DNA of 64,000 nt from Aurifilum marmelostoma (GCA_027559495.1 JAMXSV010000029.1:682001-746000); one strand, 5' to 3'. Positions 34,316-46,329 are shown, counted from the stretch's first letter. Numbers and translations: made by a program. Notes: generated from the letters alone by a model not told the origin.

Positions 34316-34772
34316 GTTCTTGTTACTCGGAGGAGTGGCGTAGCCAGTCAGGCAGGCTTTCTGTAGATGACGGTGGCTTTTCGATGACCCGCGAGGTAAA
34401 ATCTAAATGTGGGAGGGATGGAAGAATGGGTGTCTGTTTCAGTAGATGATCAGAATAGTGAGCAAGACATGGTTCCGGGGGAAGGAGGACCTGAAATATT
34501 TGCTATATGATTTGCAGGCCTCTGCTATGAAAGAACTATATCAACCTGGCTGTCTTCCTCAATATATTTCATTCAAATACGTCTCGTCGGCTCCCCACCA
34601 CCCCAGTTGAAGTGCCTTTTCTGTAAACTATGCCATCACCCTTGTTCACCCTAGGTTTTGGGATTGTGGTCAGAGCCAATGAGGCTGCGGGCTACTTGGA
34701 ACCGCAGGGGGCGTTGCACTACTTTATTACACAGTTGTAAGCCGTGCACTGCCCGCATGTGGCGTTTGAGAA
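34316..34772. other. Intergenic region
   Basis: AT-rich sequence upstream of the tandem repeat; no gene seen. Confidence 0.45.
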
Positions 34773-34902
34773 TGTGGTATCCTCCAATCAGAACGGTTCA
34801 GACTACTGAATGAAATTGTGGTATCCTCCAGTCAGAACGGTTCAGACTGCTGAATGACATTGTGGTATCCCCCAATCAGAATGGCCCAGATCATTGAATG
34901 CC
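34773..34902 (+). repeat. Three tandem copies of a 44-base unit
   Basis: Units start at 34773, 34817 and 34861 with an exact 44-base period, each opening TGTGGTATCC and containing CAATCAGAACGGTTCAGAC or a close variant. Copies 1 and 2 are nearly identical; copy 3 diverges in its second half (ATGGCCCAGATCATT). The array ends about 200 bases before the ATG of the Clr5-ankyrin gene, so it probably lies in its promoter. Confidence 0.9.
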
Positions 34903-35102
34903 TGCTGACCACAGGATGCCACACAAGACCGCCCGAGTACATATATCGAGCCTCGGACCCCAATCCCCTTGCACGGCTCCGACGTGCTCATCTTACGTCC
35001 TTTGCATATGATAGAGCTGCGAACCTTTCAACAACAGGAGCCTACTCCCATACACACTCCTATTGTTATCTAGACTACCCAGACTACAACACAGTCACAG
35101 AT

Positions 35103-38100
35103 ATGCCTTCCGGAATCATTACAAGGCGTGCTGAGCAGAAGAGCATCATTACACAACATAAACTGAGGATTCTCAGGCGTCTGGCGCAAGGTGCAACTAG
35201 TGAAGAATTGCGCCGCGAGTTGGACGCAGAAGGGCTCACATTGAGGTGAGTAGCCTGGGTTCCTGTATATCTGATCTTAGAAGCATCACCACGCTCACGT
35301 GTCTTTTCGGTTCTAGCAAAAGTCAACTGGCGCACCAGTTGGCAAGCTGGAATTTTAGCAAGTACATTCCTGCCCATGGTTGGAAATGTATCGGCCGTGT
35401 TCTGAAGAAACATTACCGCCATAGACTCAAGGATAGTGCTGTGGTCTGTCACAACGGCATCATTCTGGAAGCATCCAAGGTTAAGAGGAGAACCAATCAT
35501 AATGATCCGCCCAGGCTGATAATAGAGCGTAAGTGGTGACCGGCCTTTCCACCCGGTCTCTAGGATATCGACAGGAACACTAATTCTGCTCAACAGAAAC
35601 ATTGCCAGAGCCACTAAGTCGGTTCAATGTCTCGATTTGGCCTGGCTCTCTACCATGTCTCGAGACCAGAACTTTTGGCAACATGCTTCATGGTTCGTGA
35701 CCATGACCTGGCCCCTAAATTGCTCTTCATATCTGCTTTGGAATTAGAGTTACTATCGTGCTGACATTCCGAGTAATCACAGGTGAATTGGCAAGTTCGC
35801 TCTCTTCTCAAGCCCGAAAGGACTTTCTACCGCCCAAACATCTAGCCCTGACCTCGGCTCCCGAATGGGATGAGTATTGCGTCTTGAGAGCACACGCAAT
35901 TGTGGCCGATCTGGAAAACAGACCAGGTTTCCAGATACTTCAGCGTCTCTACCCATTCATGCCCCAATTCCTGACGGTCGATTTTGAAGACACCCAAGCC
36001 CGCCGAGTGCTCAGCACCTTGATATATGGACTTTATAATAACCTGCTCGAGCCCTCCGAGAAAAATGCTTTGTGGATTCTATTCGGGTATGGTCTCAGTC
36101 ATGGACCCTTGGAGAATCTCAAGCACGCGTTGGAGCAAAATGGGCAGGGCGCGATATTTACAGCAATGGTGGAAAATTTGTCCAAGTTTGCCCTTAAAAA
36201 TAATCGCATGAGAATGCGTCCCAGCCCCGGGCTGGATCGGAGTCAAGAAGTGCCATGTCTTGCAACATGTCCTGCATCTGTCTGCGATATTCGCGATGCA
36301 GAGGTTGAAAGCGATCGTCGACATGGAAAGGACAGTCCGGACTCCCCTGACCTCGTCGATCATGATTCAGATCTCCCTGTCATGCCAGGGACTCTGATCC
36401 TGAGCCTTGTTGAGGACAACGATTGGATAGTTGATTATCTGGCCAACCTAATCCACGGGAATCTGTTCGAAGATCTTGTCAATTACCGAGAGTTGGTGCC
36501 GGGCATCGCGGCTGAAGCTCCTAAGATACACGGCCTCTTGAGGATGACCCCTCTGACACTAGCGACACTCCTTCACGGCGAACTTTACATCCGACTGTTA
36601 CGTTACCTGCTGCTGGAGCGGAAAGCCAAGCCAGATCTCGATGTGATGATCGCCGCTGCTTACAACGGCGACACAGACGCCCTTGATCTCCTTGCCCAGC
36701 ATGGAGGACCAGTAGGTGGAATGAACGACTCCGAGCTCTCACCCCTCATGGCATGCACCATGAACAGCTTTGCCGACACAGACGAGGTCCTTCGTGTGTG
36801 CCGGTGGCTTAAGGACAATGGGGCAGATTTCTGCATCGACCCAAGCCATCCCGGTTACGGTAAAATACCATCAGCACTTCACATATGGTGTCTTCGGGCG
36901 AGCGAATGTGACGATGCAGAGGCGATCGACTACCTGATAGGGGGTGGCTGTGACATCAACTACCGAGTGTTGGCCGCCGCATCAGGGCGCGGTGATCTCT
37001 GGAAAGGTTCCCGGTGCTTCCCAGAGTTATCAGACCCACTAAGTTACGAACCTGCGGAGACACCACTCGAGTACGCACTCGTCTGTGGAAATACTCTCCC
37101 GGAGTATCGCAGACCACTTCGATTACTCCATCGGAAACCAACTCTGACCGGCCGAGAACTGCTGATCATCGTGTCCGACTCTTGCCGGTTGAGTGCCCCG
37201 AGGAAGATCTCCGTGGCGAAAGAGTTGCTCCTTCAAGATCGTTCGCAAGCCTACGCCAAGAATGCAGGCGGTCTCACTCCGTTGCAGGTAGCAATCGCAA
37301 GAGGCGCGAGCGAAGCTGTCGGCGTGCTCCTCAGCCTTGGCATCCAAGCACAGTCAAAGGACATTCTTTTCATTTTCGAGGCATTGCGCCGCGGACGAGT
37401 GTGTCCCAGCGTTCGGAGAGGGCATTCCTCCAGACTAGCGCCTGCTCTTCAGATCCAGCTCCTGCACGCAATGGACGATTTGAATGTCGACTACGAAGGA
37501 ATTCCCGCATTGGAGATTCTCTGCAACCTTGCATGCAGAGAGGTCGTACGATTGGCCTTGGCTTCACACGAAGATGCATATGACTCCGGCGCGCTGTGCG
37601 CTCTAGTCGTCCGTGTCGCGTGCGAAACGTGGCCATGCGAAGCTGACCTTGAAGGTCTTGAAGTCTCAGATTTACAGACATTTCTCCTTCGACGCCCAAG
37701 ATCCGAGACTGATCCCCGCAAGGAAAACACCGCTGTTGCAATCGCTGCTTCCGCTGGACGTTTCGACCTCGTTCAGATGCTTACAAGCTCTTGTGAGAAA
37801 CCCATCCTCAATGTCGCGGGATTCCCGGAATCACTCTTGGCCGACTTCATAATGCACGTAAATGGACCTCTGTTCGTCATTGCCAGAATGAGCCTTGGAA
37901 GCTGGCGCAGCGACTTGTACAATGAAGACTCTGGGCGCATGGTTGACGAGCTTGAGACCTCCCCACTCACAGCAGCAATAATGGCGTGGGGTGATTTCTA
38001 CGAAGACCATGTCGACGACATTGAGACCATGGTACAGCATCTCTCGTCACACGGATACGCCCCAGACGGTTGGACGGTCCTCGCAGCAGTTCGACAAAGG

Positions 38101-38799
38101 AGGCCCGACGTCCTTCGGTGGATTGAGGCACAAGGCTTCGACATTACGCAGCGTATGGATCGGCCTTCATGGTGTCCGACGGCTCTGCAGTTGGCCGTCT
38201 TGACGGAAGATGTAAACATGGTCAGTTTCTTTTTGGAAGCCAGAGCCTCCAGAGGTCACGATCCTGCCAACGAACCAGACGAGTTCTGTCTACGACGTAC
38301 TGCACTCCAATACGCCGTTGAAGTCGGAAGCCTGGAGATTATCACCACCCTCCTCAAGTCAGGTGCCAACATCAATGCACCGGCAGCGCGCTTTGCGGGT
38401 GCGACCGCACTGCAGATTGCCTCGATCAAGGGATACCTGCAAATAGCGCATGACCTGATGGATCGTGGCGCCGATGTCAACGCACCAGGGGCATATAAAC
38501 ATGGACGAACGGCACTTCAAGGAGCAGCAGAACATGGGCGCTTGGATATGGTGTGTTTCTTGCTGCACTCCGGTGCTGCAACGCATAGGGCTCCTTATAT
38601 CAAGGCTGTGGTTTATGCTGAAAAGGGAGGATTTAGAACGATAGCCGAAATGCTGCGGCGCGAGCGGCCGTGGTCTCCGCGCGATCATGCAATCTATCAG
38701 AGCTTCTGCAACGGTTGGCGAGCGTATTGGTCGTCAACTGAGACAGAGGATGAAGATGGAATTATGCTACCCGCAGACGAGGAGGATGTTGATAAGTGA
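35103..38799 (+). CDS. Clr5-domain ankyrin-repeat protein, four exons
   Basis: Exons 35103-35245, 35317-35528, 35597-35692 and 35783-38799 join in phase (GT-AG throughout) to 1155 aa. The N-terminal part (about 12-66, IITQHKLRILRRLAQGATSEELRRELD, read in two pieces, then SQLAHQLASWNFSKYI) fits the Clr5 domain, a small DNA-binding-like fungal module named after a fission-yeast silencing factor. A long central region of about 800 residues is helical and Leu-rich with degenerate ankyrin-like helices. Clear ankyrin repeats lie at about 989-1085: RTALQYAVEVGSLEIITTLL, GATALQIASIKGYLQIA, GRTALQGAAEHGRLDMV. An acidic tail (EDEDGIMLPADEEDVDK) ends it. This architecture is common in fast-evolving fungal families of unknown role. 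I took the ATG at 35103 because the upstream in-frame ATG (34881) lies inside the tandem repeat. Confidence 0.82.
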
Positions 38800-39313
38800 G
38801 AAAAATATCGATAACTTGAACGATGAATGTGAAGAAATATAGACATCGCGCTAGCAATGGCTTTCGCGACAACGAATGACGAGCGAGAATAGCGAGTGAT
38901 GTGTCCGGGAATGAAAGAGGCAGGGAAGGTCAAATGCATAACTAAATTTGATTAGTTTCTCAAATGAAGTGATGTCTCTGATGTCTCCCCGGCTCATTAG
39001 AATTATTACAAGAAAAGCTAGGTCAGAATTATGAAATATCCCGACCACCGCCCCAGCATAACAACTCACGAGATATCGTCTTTGCTGTTTGACGAACCCT
39101 GCCAACAAGCGTCTGGCCCCTCTGTGGGTGACCACCTTTCGTCCTACTCATCTGGTCAGTAGCACTTGCATTTTGCTTCTTGAGCAAGCATACAGAGTCG
39201 AGGCAAAAATCGGACACCAACTTCAGCACTCAAACATGCAGAAGACGCCACGGCCGAGGTTGGCCGTGGAATGTTATAGCTCGACAAGCTCTCCCTCTCT
39301 ACAGAGGGCAATA
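38800..39313. other. Intergenic region between convergent genes
   Basis: About 510 bases between the stops of the Clr5-ankyrin gene and the methyltransferase, AT-rich, with no gene or repeat seen. Confidence 0.55.
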
Positions 39314-40196
39314 TCAATTCTTTGCTGTGGCTACAATGGCTGTACCGTCCAACTGCCCCGTTCCACCAGGAAATCTGTCTCTCAACCACCTAAGCATCCA
39401 CTGCACCGCTTGTTCTATTTCTTCCCCTGTCATCGTCGCAGTAGCTGCCTTCACGCTCGGTATGTTCGCCACATTGTACCTCGTCATCGCCTCGGGGTCT
39501 TCAAACCCATAACACGCCTGCACCTCATCCACCCTTACATCTTGGAATCCTGCCTCCTCTAGCCGCTGTCTGACAGCCTCGACAGACGCCCACGCCGTCG
39601 GGACGCGCGCCACCTTCACGCCCGGCCGCACTCTGCTCAACGCCTCCTCGATCAAATCTATCCAGCTCGCCGAGCGGAAACTGGTCATACCGAACACGCC
39701 ATCAGGACTCTTGAGAACTCTTTTGATCTCTGCGAGGACATCCTGGGGCCTGTCCACAGTGAAGAGCAGCAGTCCAGCCGTCACGTGGGTGAATTCATTA
39801 TCTGGAACACCAGCCGATACTAGGTCTTGCGCATCCCACTGGGCCACCTCTACCCGGGCCCAGACCTTGTTCCCCGCCTCGACCTCGGTGGCTTTACGCT
39901 CCCGGACTGTGCTGACCATTCCGGGGCTGAGGTCCGCGGCGACGAGGCGCGTATCAGCGGGAAGGTCAGCACCATAAGTTTCTAGGAGGCGGCCGAGGAC
40001 TTGAGCGACACCGCAGCCGGCATCGAGAATGGCAGTGGATGAGGAGAAGGGGAGGATATCGTTCATCTGCCACGGAATATCCTCTTCAACATCGGCTTTT
40101 CCTACAGGAAAAACGAGAGGGAGAACTGATCTTGATAATACGCACCCTCTGGAGAAGCACCTTGCTCAGAGTGATTGTTGGGCCTTCGAAGGCCAT
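39314..40196 (-). CDS. SAM-dependent methyltransferase (class I), 5' end uncertain
   Basis: The secure part is 39314-40066, reading MNDILPFSSSTAILDAGCG, with motif I (LDAGCGVAQ) binding S-adenosylmethionine, then VAADLSPGMV (acidic residue at the end of beta-2), AQWDAQDL and LLLFTVDRPQDVLAEIKRVL (motifs II-III). This is the class I Rossmann methyltransferase order. A real protein needs more N-terminus than MNDILPF, so I extend it. A 40-base intron (40102-40141, GTATTA...TAG) would add MAFEGPTITLSKVLLQ from an ATG at 40196, giving 280 aa. Forty bases is at the short limit and the donor is weak; coding-like sequence also continues upstream to about 40300, so a further exon is possible. Methyl acceptor unknown; relatives are often called UbiE/small-molecule methyltransferases. 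Confidence 0.7.
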
Positions 40197-41555
40197 CTTC
40201 AGAAGGGCAGCCGCCGCGGCGTCCCAGTATGCCGTTGCAGCTGTAAGAGCGAAAGTTCCATCAGCGGTCTCGATCTTGAAGTCAAGGTCCGTTGTGCCTT
40301 TGAGTGAGACAAGAACTTAGGCTTACAGTGTGGCGTCGAAGGCATCATTGGATGTTTGATGGATTCGCAGTGAACAGGAAAGAATAGACCATGTGGGTTA
40401 GATAAGAATTACTCTGTTTCAGAACGGACTTGGGTTAATTACATATAAGAATAATCAGCACTATCTAGAACCCAGACCAAGCATGAATATTAGTAAGTCA
40501 GCTTACCCGCTGCATAATGATCCTATGTTCTGAATTGTGAGATCTGATCCCGTTATCTGCGGTGCTGTAAGCCGGCATGTATTAAGGTTCTCACAGTGTT
40601 ATGCTCATTCTCTTCTACCCTCCCTCGGGAGGCTTGACAGCGTCTACGGATGCGTCGAAGGCCCGAAGCTGATAATTTTGAGCTGCACTTTATCCTCACA
40701 GTTAGTTGGAGACATCTCAACACTCCACCTTGAGAGAGTGCGTAAACATGCACTGGAACGATTAACTTGCTCGTACTGCGCAACCTGAGTTATTCTGAAT
40801 GCTAGAAAATCTCATCCAATAATTATGGGTAGAGTTGCCCTTGGGATTGCAATGCGACCAGTCCTGACTTTATATCACAGCATAGCAAAAGACCGGACTA
40901 TATGCTATACAACACATGCTGCCTGTTGTGGGGACAATTCAATCGTCCGAGCCTCCGGATATGTAGCTACTCACCACCAAATAATGATTGCCTTGTCATT
41001 TTCGACCCGAGTCAGAGCCGTCTCGAAGCTCACAGACACATTCCCCCCCACCTCTACATCGAGCAGTCCATACTCAGTTTTTGGCCTGCCCCATCATTAC
41101 ATGTGCCCTTCTCACATATCGACAGCCGACAGATACTCATTCCCCAGAGGCTCCACGCTGGCAGTCGGGGTAGAGCACATCACCAGACTCATATTTTGAA
41201 CCTCGCCCTGGCTTGGTTTTTTCGATCGGTCAGCACTCCAGGTATTGTTATGGTACATACAGGTTCTCGCTACCTAGGTATACCTACTTATTCCCGGTAT
41301 AATAATACTACGCTGTATTAGCACAGACGTATGGGGCTCAAAACACAATATACCTCACATTAATCATGCTCAGACTCTCTCTCATCTCCCCTGGCAAACA
41401 AGTCTCTCCTGCTTCTCTCCCCTGACTGATCGGCACGGTTCCTGCTGTGAGCACTTTACCCGGCCACGTGAATATTTATCCAGGGAGCAGAGAGAAAGGA
41501 AGGGGAAAAAATAACTACGCACGGCTGGTTGCTGACAGAGTGGGATAACATTTTA

Positions 41556-41562
41556 GGCTAAA
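41556..41562 (+). promoter_or_regulatory. Possible XlnR/Xyr1 site (GGCTAAA)
   Basis: GGCTAAA, 777 bases upstream of the GH67 start, matches the published XlnR core GGCTAR. XlnR/Xyr1 activates xylanolytic genes including alpha-glucuronidase in other fungi. One short match in 2 kb can occur by chance, so this is suggestive only. Confidence 0.3.
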
Positions 41563-42252
41563 ATCTCAGAACTTATACCAAGTAGGCAAATCGTGGGGAC
41601 AAGATGCCCACTGCTTCATCCAGAAAACTTACAGTGAGGTACTGTTCGACCCCGTCCGTGTTTAAATTACCCCCCACAGACATGATTTTTACCTGGAGAT
41701 GAACCTTGACGGCCCCAACCAGCCCCCGCATGACGATGTGGAGAGAGACTGCGGTGCCCCCGTTGTAAATCTGGGGAAGGGCCATAGTATACACCGCCGA
41801 CCTCGGTCTCATCAACACCGAATAGGATCATGATGGTATGTAGTAGAGAAAAATAAAAGGGAAAAAAGGGGGGGGGGGGGGAAGACTAGAATATCCCTCT
41901 CAAAGCTGGGAAAGCCCTCGCAAGGCCTAAGGGAATTCGATACAGACAATGAATATGTAAAAGAAGGGAAAAGAGAGAAGGAAAAAAAAGAAAGAAAAAA
42001 AGAAAGAGAAAAAAAAAAAAAAAAAGGGACGAACTACTCTTGCGTCTTCCTTCTCCTCCTCCTCACTCTCCTGCAATAATCCGAAGCGAACGGAACACAG
42101 TGCCGAGCAAGCAAATCATGACGGCATCTGAGTCGCGGAACTATTGTCTCTTTCAAGGCCAAGGTTCATGGCCTCAGCTCATAGCCCTGAGTAGTGCACA
42201 CTGTAGATCCGGACCCGAAGCGATCATTAACTGTAGGCATAATAATAATTTG

Positions 42253-42260
42253 TATAAATA
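42253..42260 (+). promoter_or_regulatory. TATA box of the GH67 gene
   Basis: TATAAATA, 79 bases before the ATG, followed by C/T-rich sequence where transcription would start. The leader would be very short. Confidence 0.65.
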
Positions 42261-42338
42261 CTCCCTTTCCCCCTTCCACCTCACCCTTCAACGCTCCTTC
42301 ACCCTCCCTCCACTCCACCATCAAACCCGTCGACGACG

Positions 42339-44036
42339 ATGCTGCGCAGACTCCTCCTTCTGGCGGCCCCCCTCCTCCAAGCAGGCCCAGCCGCGGCCGA
42401 GGATGGCCTCGCCGCCTGGCTCCGCTACGCACGCATCCCCGACGCAGCAGACCATGCCGACGGCATCCCCTCGACCGTGGTGGCCCTCAGCAGCAACCGG
42501 TCCAGCCCCGTGTACACGGCCGGCGTGGAGCTGAAGCAAGGGCTGACGGGCATCCTGGGCAAGTCGTCCGTCTCCGTGACCAGTTCTCTTTCCTCCCAGA
42601 ATGGCTCGTCCTCCATCACAGTCGGCACCCTCGAGGCCTACGCCCAAGCGGGCGGAGACAACCTCACCACCACGTCCGCCCTCCTCGAGGGCGACGGCTT
42701 CTGGCTCGACACAACCCAGGCCGACAACATCCTCATCCTCTCCAACACGGAGCGGGGCGCCCTCTACGGCACGTTCAGTTACCTCTCGATGCTGGCCCAG
42801 GGCAACTTCACCCCCGTCGCCCACGCCAGCAACCCCAGCGCGCCCGTCCGCTGGGTGAACCAGTGGGACAACCTCGACAGCAGCATCGAGCGCGGCTACG
42901 GCGGGGCCAGCATCTTCTTCGCAGACGGCGTCGTGCGGCAGAACCTGAGCAGGGTGGCCGACTACGCGCGCCTGCTGGCCTCGGTCGGCATCAACGGCCT
43001 CGTGGTGAACAACGTCAATGCCGACGAGAACATGCTCAACGACACCAACGTCGCGGGGCTCGGCCGCATCGCAGACGTCATGCGGCCCTACGGCGTGCAG
43101 GCGGGCATCTCGCTCAACTTTGCCAGCCCCAATGCCACGCTGGGCACGTTTGACCCTCTGGACCCGGCCGTGCAGGCGTGGTGGACAAACATCACAGACT
43201 ACATCTACCAGACCGTCCCTGACCTCGCGGGGTTCCTGGTGAAGGGAGACAGCGAGGGCCAGCCAGGTCCCATGTCTTACAACAGGACGCTGGCCGAGGG
43301 CGCCAACCTGTTTGCCAAGCCCACCGCGAAGTACGGCGGCGTCATCATGTACAGGGCCTTTGTCTACAACGACGAGCTCAACGAGACGGACTGGTACTCG
43401 GACCGGGCTAAGGCCGCGGTCGATTATTTCGAGCCCTTGGACGGCGAGTTCGACGACAACGTCGTGGTGCAGATCAAGTACGGCCCCATCGACTTCCAGG
43501 TGCGCGAGCCCGCCAGCCCGCTCTTTGCCCACCTGCCCAACACCAACGTCGCCATCGAGCTCGAGGTCGCCCAGGAGTACCTGGGCCAGCAGTGCCACCT
43601 GGTCTACCTCCCGCCCCTGTGGAAGACGGTGCTGGACTTTGACATGAGGGTCGACAACCAGACCTCCCTGGTGCGCGACATTGTGGGCGGCCGCCGCTTC
43701 AACAGGCGCCTCTCGGGCTCTGCCGCCGTCGTCAACGTCGGCTTGAACTCCACCTGGCTGGGCAGCCATCTCGCCATGTCCAACCTGTACGGCTACGGCC
43801 GGCTCGCCTGGGATTCCGCCCTGGACCCGGAGCCCATCCTGCAGGACTGGATCCGCCTGACGTTCTCGTCTGACAAGACCGTCGTCGACACCCTGACCGA
43901 GATGTCCATGCTGTCCTGGCCCGCATACGAGAACTACACGGGCAACCTGGGCATCCAGACCCTGACCAACATCCTGGGCAACCACTTCGGGCCCAAGCCT
44001 CAGTCTCAGGATGGAAATGTAAGCCAGACACACCAC

Positions 44037-44083
<47 letters not shown>

Positions 44084-45015
44084 CCCCGCGCATGCCCTTC
44101 TCTTGACTGACTTGCATTTTCCTCCTCCTCCTCCCCCAGGGCTACTGCCAATGGACCCGCGCAGGCCAAACAATGGTGGGCATGGACCGCACCGTCTTCA
44201 ACGGCACAGGCAACGGCACAGGCTACGCCGGCCAGTACCCAGCCCAGATCTACCAGCAGTACGAGGACATAGCTACCACCCCCGACGACCTGCTGCTCTG
44301 GTTCCACCACGTCCCCTGGACCCAGCCCCTCAAGTCCGGCACCACCGTCATTCAGCACTTTTACGACGCGCACTACGCGGGGGCCCAGACCGCCCAGGAC
44401 TTTGTGGGCATGTGGCAGTCCCTCGAGGGCTCCCCGGGCGTCGACGACCAGCGCTATGCCGAGATCCTGCACAGGCAGGTCTACCAGGCCGGCCACGCCC
44501 TCGTGTGGCGCGACAGCATCGTCGACTTCTATTACAACATGACCTCCATCGCCGATGACCGCGGCCGCGTCATGAACCACCCCTACCGCATCGAGGCGGA
44601 GGACATGACCCTCGACGGGTACGAGATCCTCTACGTCGAGCCCTTTGAGGCTGCCAGCGGGTACAAGGGGATCATGACCACCACCAACGACACAGTCGGC
44701 ACCGCCACCACCCCGGTCCCCTTTGACACGGGTGTCTATGACCTCGCTGTCAACTACTTCGACGTCATCGGCGGCAGGGCCCGCTGGGAGCTTTTCCTCG
44801 GGAACAGGTCCGTCGGGTCCTGGGTCGGCGATATGGAGGATACTCTGGGCCACGCCCCGAGCCAGCTTCCTGACGAGAGCGCCGCCACCAGGATCACCTT
44901 CCCCGGGATCGGCGTCACCAAGGGCGAGGAGCTCAAGCTCGTGGGCCACCCCCAGGGCATCGAGGCTGCCTTTGTGGATTATGTTAGCTTCCTGCCACAG
45001 GGCGTCGTAGATTAG
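42339..45015 (+). CDS. aguA: Secreted alpha-glucuronidase, GH67
   Basis: Releases (4-O-methyl)-glucuronic acid from xylo-oligosaccharides, finishing xylan breakdown outside the cell. Exons 42339-44018 and 44140-45015 give 851 aa, close to the roughly 840 aa of fungal family members. The leader MLRRLLLLAAPLLQAGPAAA is a signal peptide. The catalytic acid should be Glu306 (GDSEGQPGP), and the two bases Asp385 (YGPIDFQ) and Glu413 (QEYLGQQ). Their spacing of 28 residues matches the Asp-Glu spacing I recall for the characterised bacterial enzyme. Further blocks are RWVNQWDNLDSSIERGYGG, WHxxPW-type FHHVPW and the C-terminal DDRGRVMNHPYRIEAEDM, which fits the accessory domain. Many Asn-X-Ser/Thr sites are present. 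The intron carries a long CT repeat. Expression is likely controlled by xylan-responsive factors. Confidence 0.96.
44042..44078 (+). repeat. (CT)n microsatellite in the GH67 intron
   Basis: About 18 CT units directly downstream of the 5' splice region of the 121-base intron (44019-44139). It may double as an extended pyrimidine tract. Confidence 0.9.
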
Positions 45016-46329
45016 AAGCCACACACCCCTCGCTCTCTCTCTCTCTCTCAGCTGGTTGGCAGAATGTTGAAATAAAAAGTAAATTCCCGGGAGTACTTAG
45101 TGTGTGAATGTGGCAGTAAGTAAGTAGCTTCATTGCCCGCAGACCCCCTCCCCCCGCCTGTCATCCCGCCCGCGTGTCTTTTGTCCCGTCTTTTCTCCTT
45201 TGGCCTTATCTACAACACGGTGTCAGCTGCCCTCTGCTGTTCACCGGTAAGTATACACAAGATGCATCGTGCAAGCTCAACAAATGCCAACCCGTCCCTC
45301 CACCACGGAGGGATGGCCAGATGGCGTCGTGTTGGGGGGCGGGAAAGAGGGTCATCCGCACATCGTGTTCCCGCGAGATCTGAGACACGGCCCCCTCATC
45401 AGAGACATGTGCGTCTGCGCTCGATAGTGAATTCTACCGCCCGACTGGCCCGTGCCCTGCTCACGCTCAAAGTATACGTTACACCATCACGGTCACACTT
45501 TATCGATCGTGGCACAGGGTGTGTAGCTTTGTGGCGCCCTTGGCATCGGAACAACGTCCGATGCTGCCCGGCAAAATTCCTCGATGCCATTTTCTAATGT
45601 ACTCCCCGTGAATATAGACTATCCTGGCTTGTAAAATGATGACGCAGTCTTCACCCGCCCGCTTCACCCGCTTCCTACCCACCCTCTCCAGTCTCTAGAT
45701 ACGAGCACGGCTGGTAAAAGAGGAGGGGGGGGGGGGATGAGGGGTGAGGAGAGAAGAGAGAGGGGGCGCACCCAATATGCAGTGTGAATGCCAAGCGAAC
45801 TGACAAGAAGAGAGACAACACCAACAAGAAGATCACCCGCCCATCCTATTCACCCTGACCGGACTGGAACCGCGCTTAGGAAAAACTCCGAGCAAACTCC
45901 AAAAAAGAGAAGAGGAAAGAAAAAAAAAGATGATATGATAAAAATAGAAATTGTCCACCCCAAATAGAGCCAATGGACACAAAGCTGTAGGTCCTGATTT
46001 AAAAAGGTAGATGCAAACAAGACAGGCAAAAGAAAAAGAAAATAGGCAGAGAAATGTCGCTGTCGCCCGGAATAACACCCGCCAGTTACTCCTGTTTAGC
46101 TATGCTTTTAAAAGACAGGAAGCCAAGCCGCATCGCTGAGGTCGGTATTTTTGAGAAGCGAAAGTTGGATATCTGGTTTGATAGCCTCAGCAGGGGTTTT
46201 GAAAAAGGGCTTGCCTGGATGCAAGTGATGAAGGTAGCCGTGTTGGTCGACTTATGTCGATGGTAGGATAGGGTCATGAACGTGTTGCTTTGATATATGT
46301 CGAAATGAGTGAAGGATACTGGCCGCCAA
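45016..46329. other. Intergenic region between convergent genes
   Basis: 1.3 kb between the stops of GH67 and the Zn2Cys6 regulator, with a CT repeat just after the GH67 stop (45035-45050) and a G run near 45726-45735. No gene seen. Confidence 0.5.

Larger units (their letters stand above)
40197..42338. other. Shared upstream region of methyltransferase (-) and GH67 (+)
   Basis: About 2.1 kb with no supportable gene. It has a C/T-rich patch at 41380-41420, a G13 run near 41870-41882 and an A/G-rich block at 41950-42027. The GH67 promoter elements are listed separately. Confidence 0.45.

Noticed and set aside
37014..37583. 189-codon frame inside the Clr5-ankyrin gene
   Set aside because: An alternative frame of a secure long exon, Arg/Ser-rich with no motif.
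42321..44117. 598-codon open frame antisense to GH67
   Set aside because: It mirrors a very GC-rich gene, where stop codons are rare on the opposite strand. The residues are Val/Gly/His/Arg-rich with no domain, while the sense strand is clearly GH67.
43732..45024. 430-codon minus-strand frame across the end of GH67
   Set aside because: It passes through the CT-repeat intron as Arg-Glu repeats and has no protein features.
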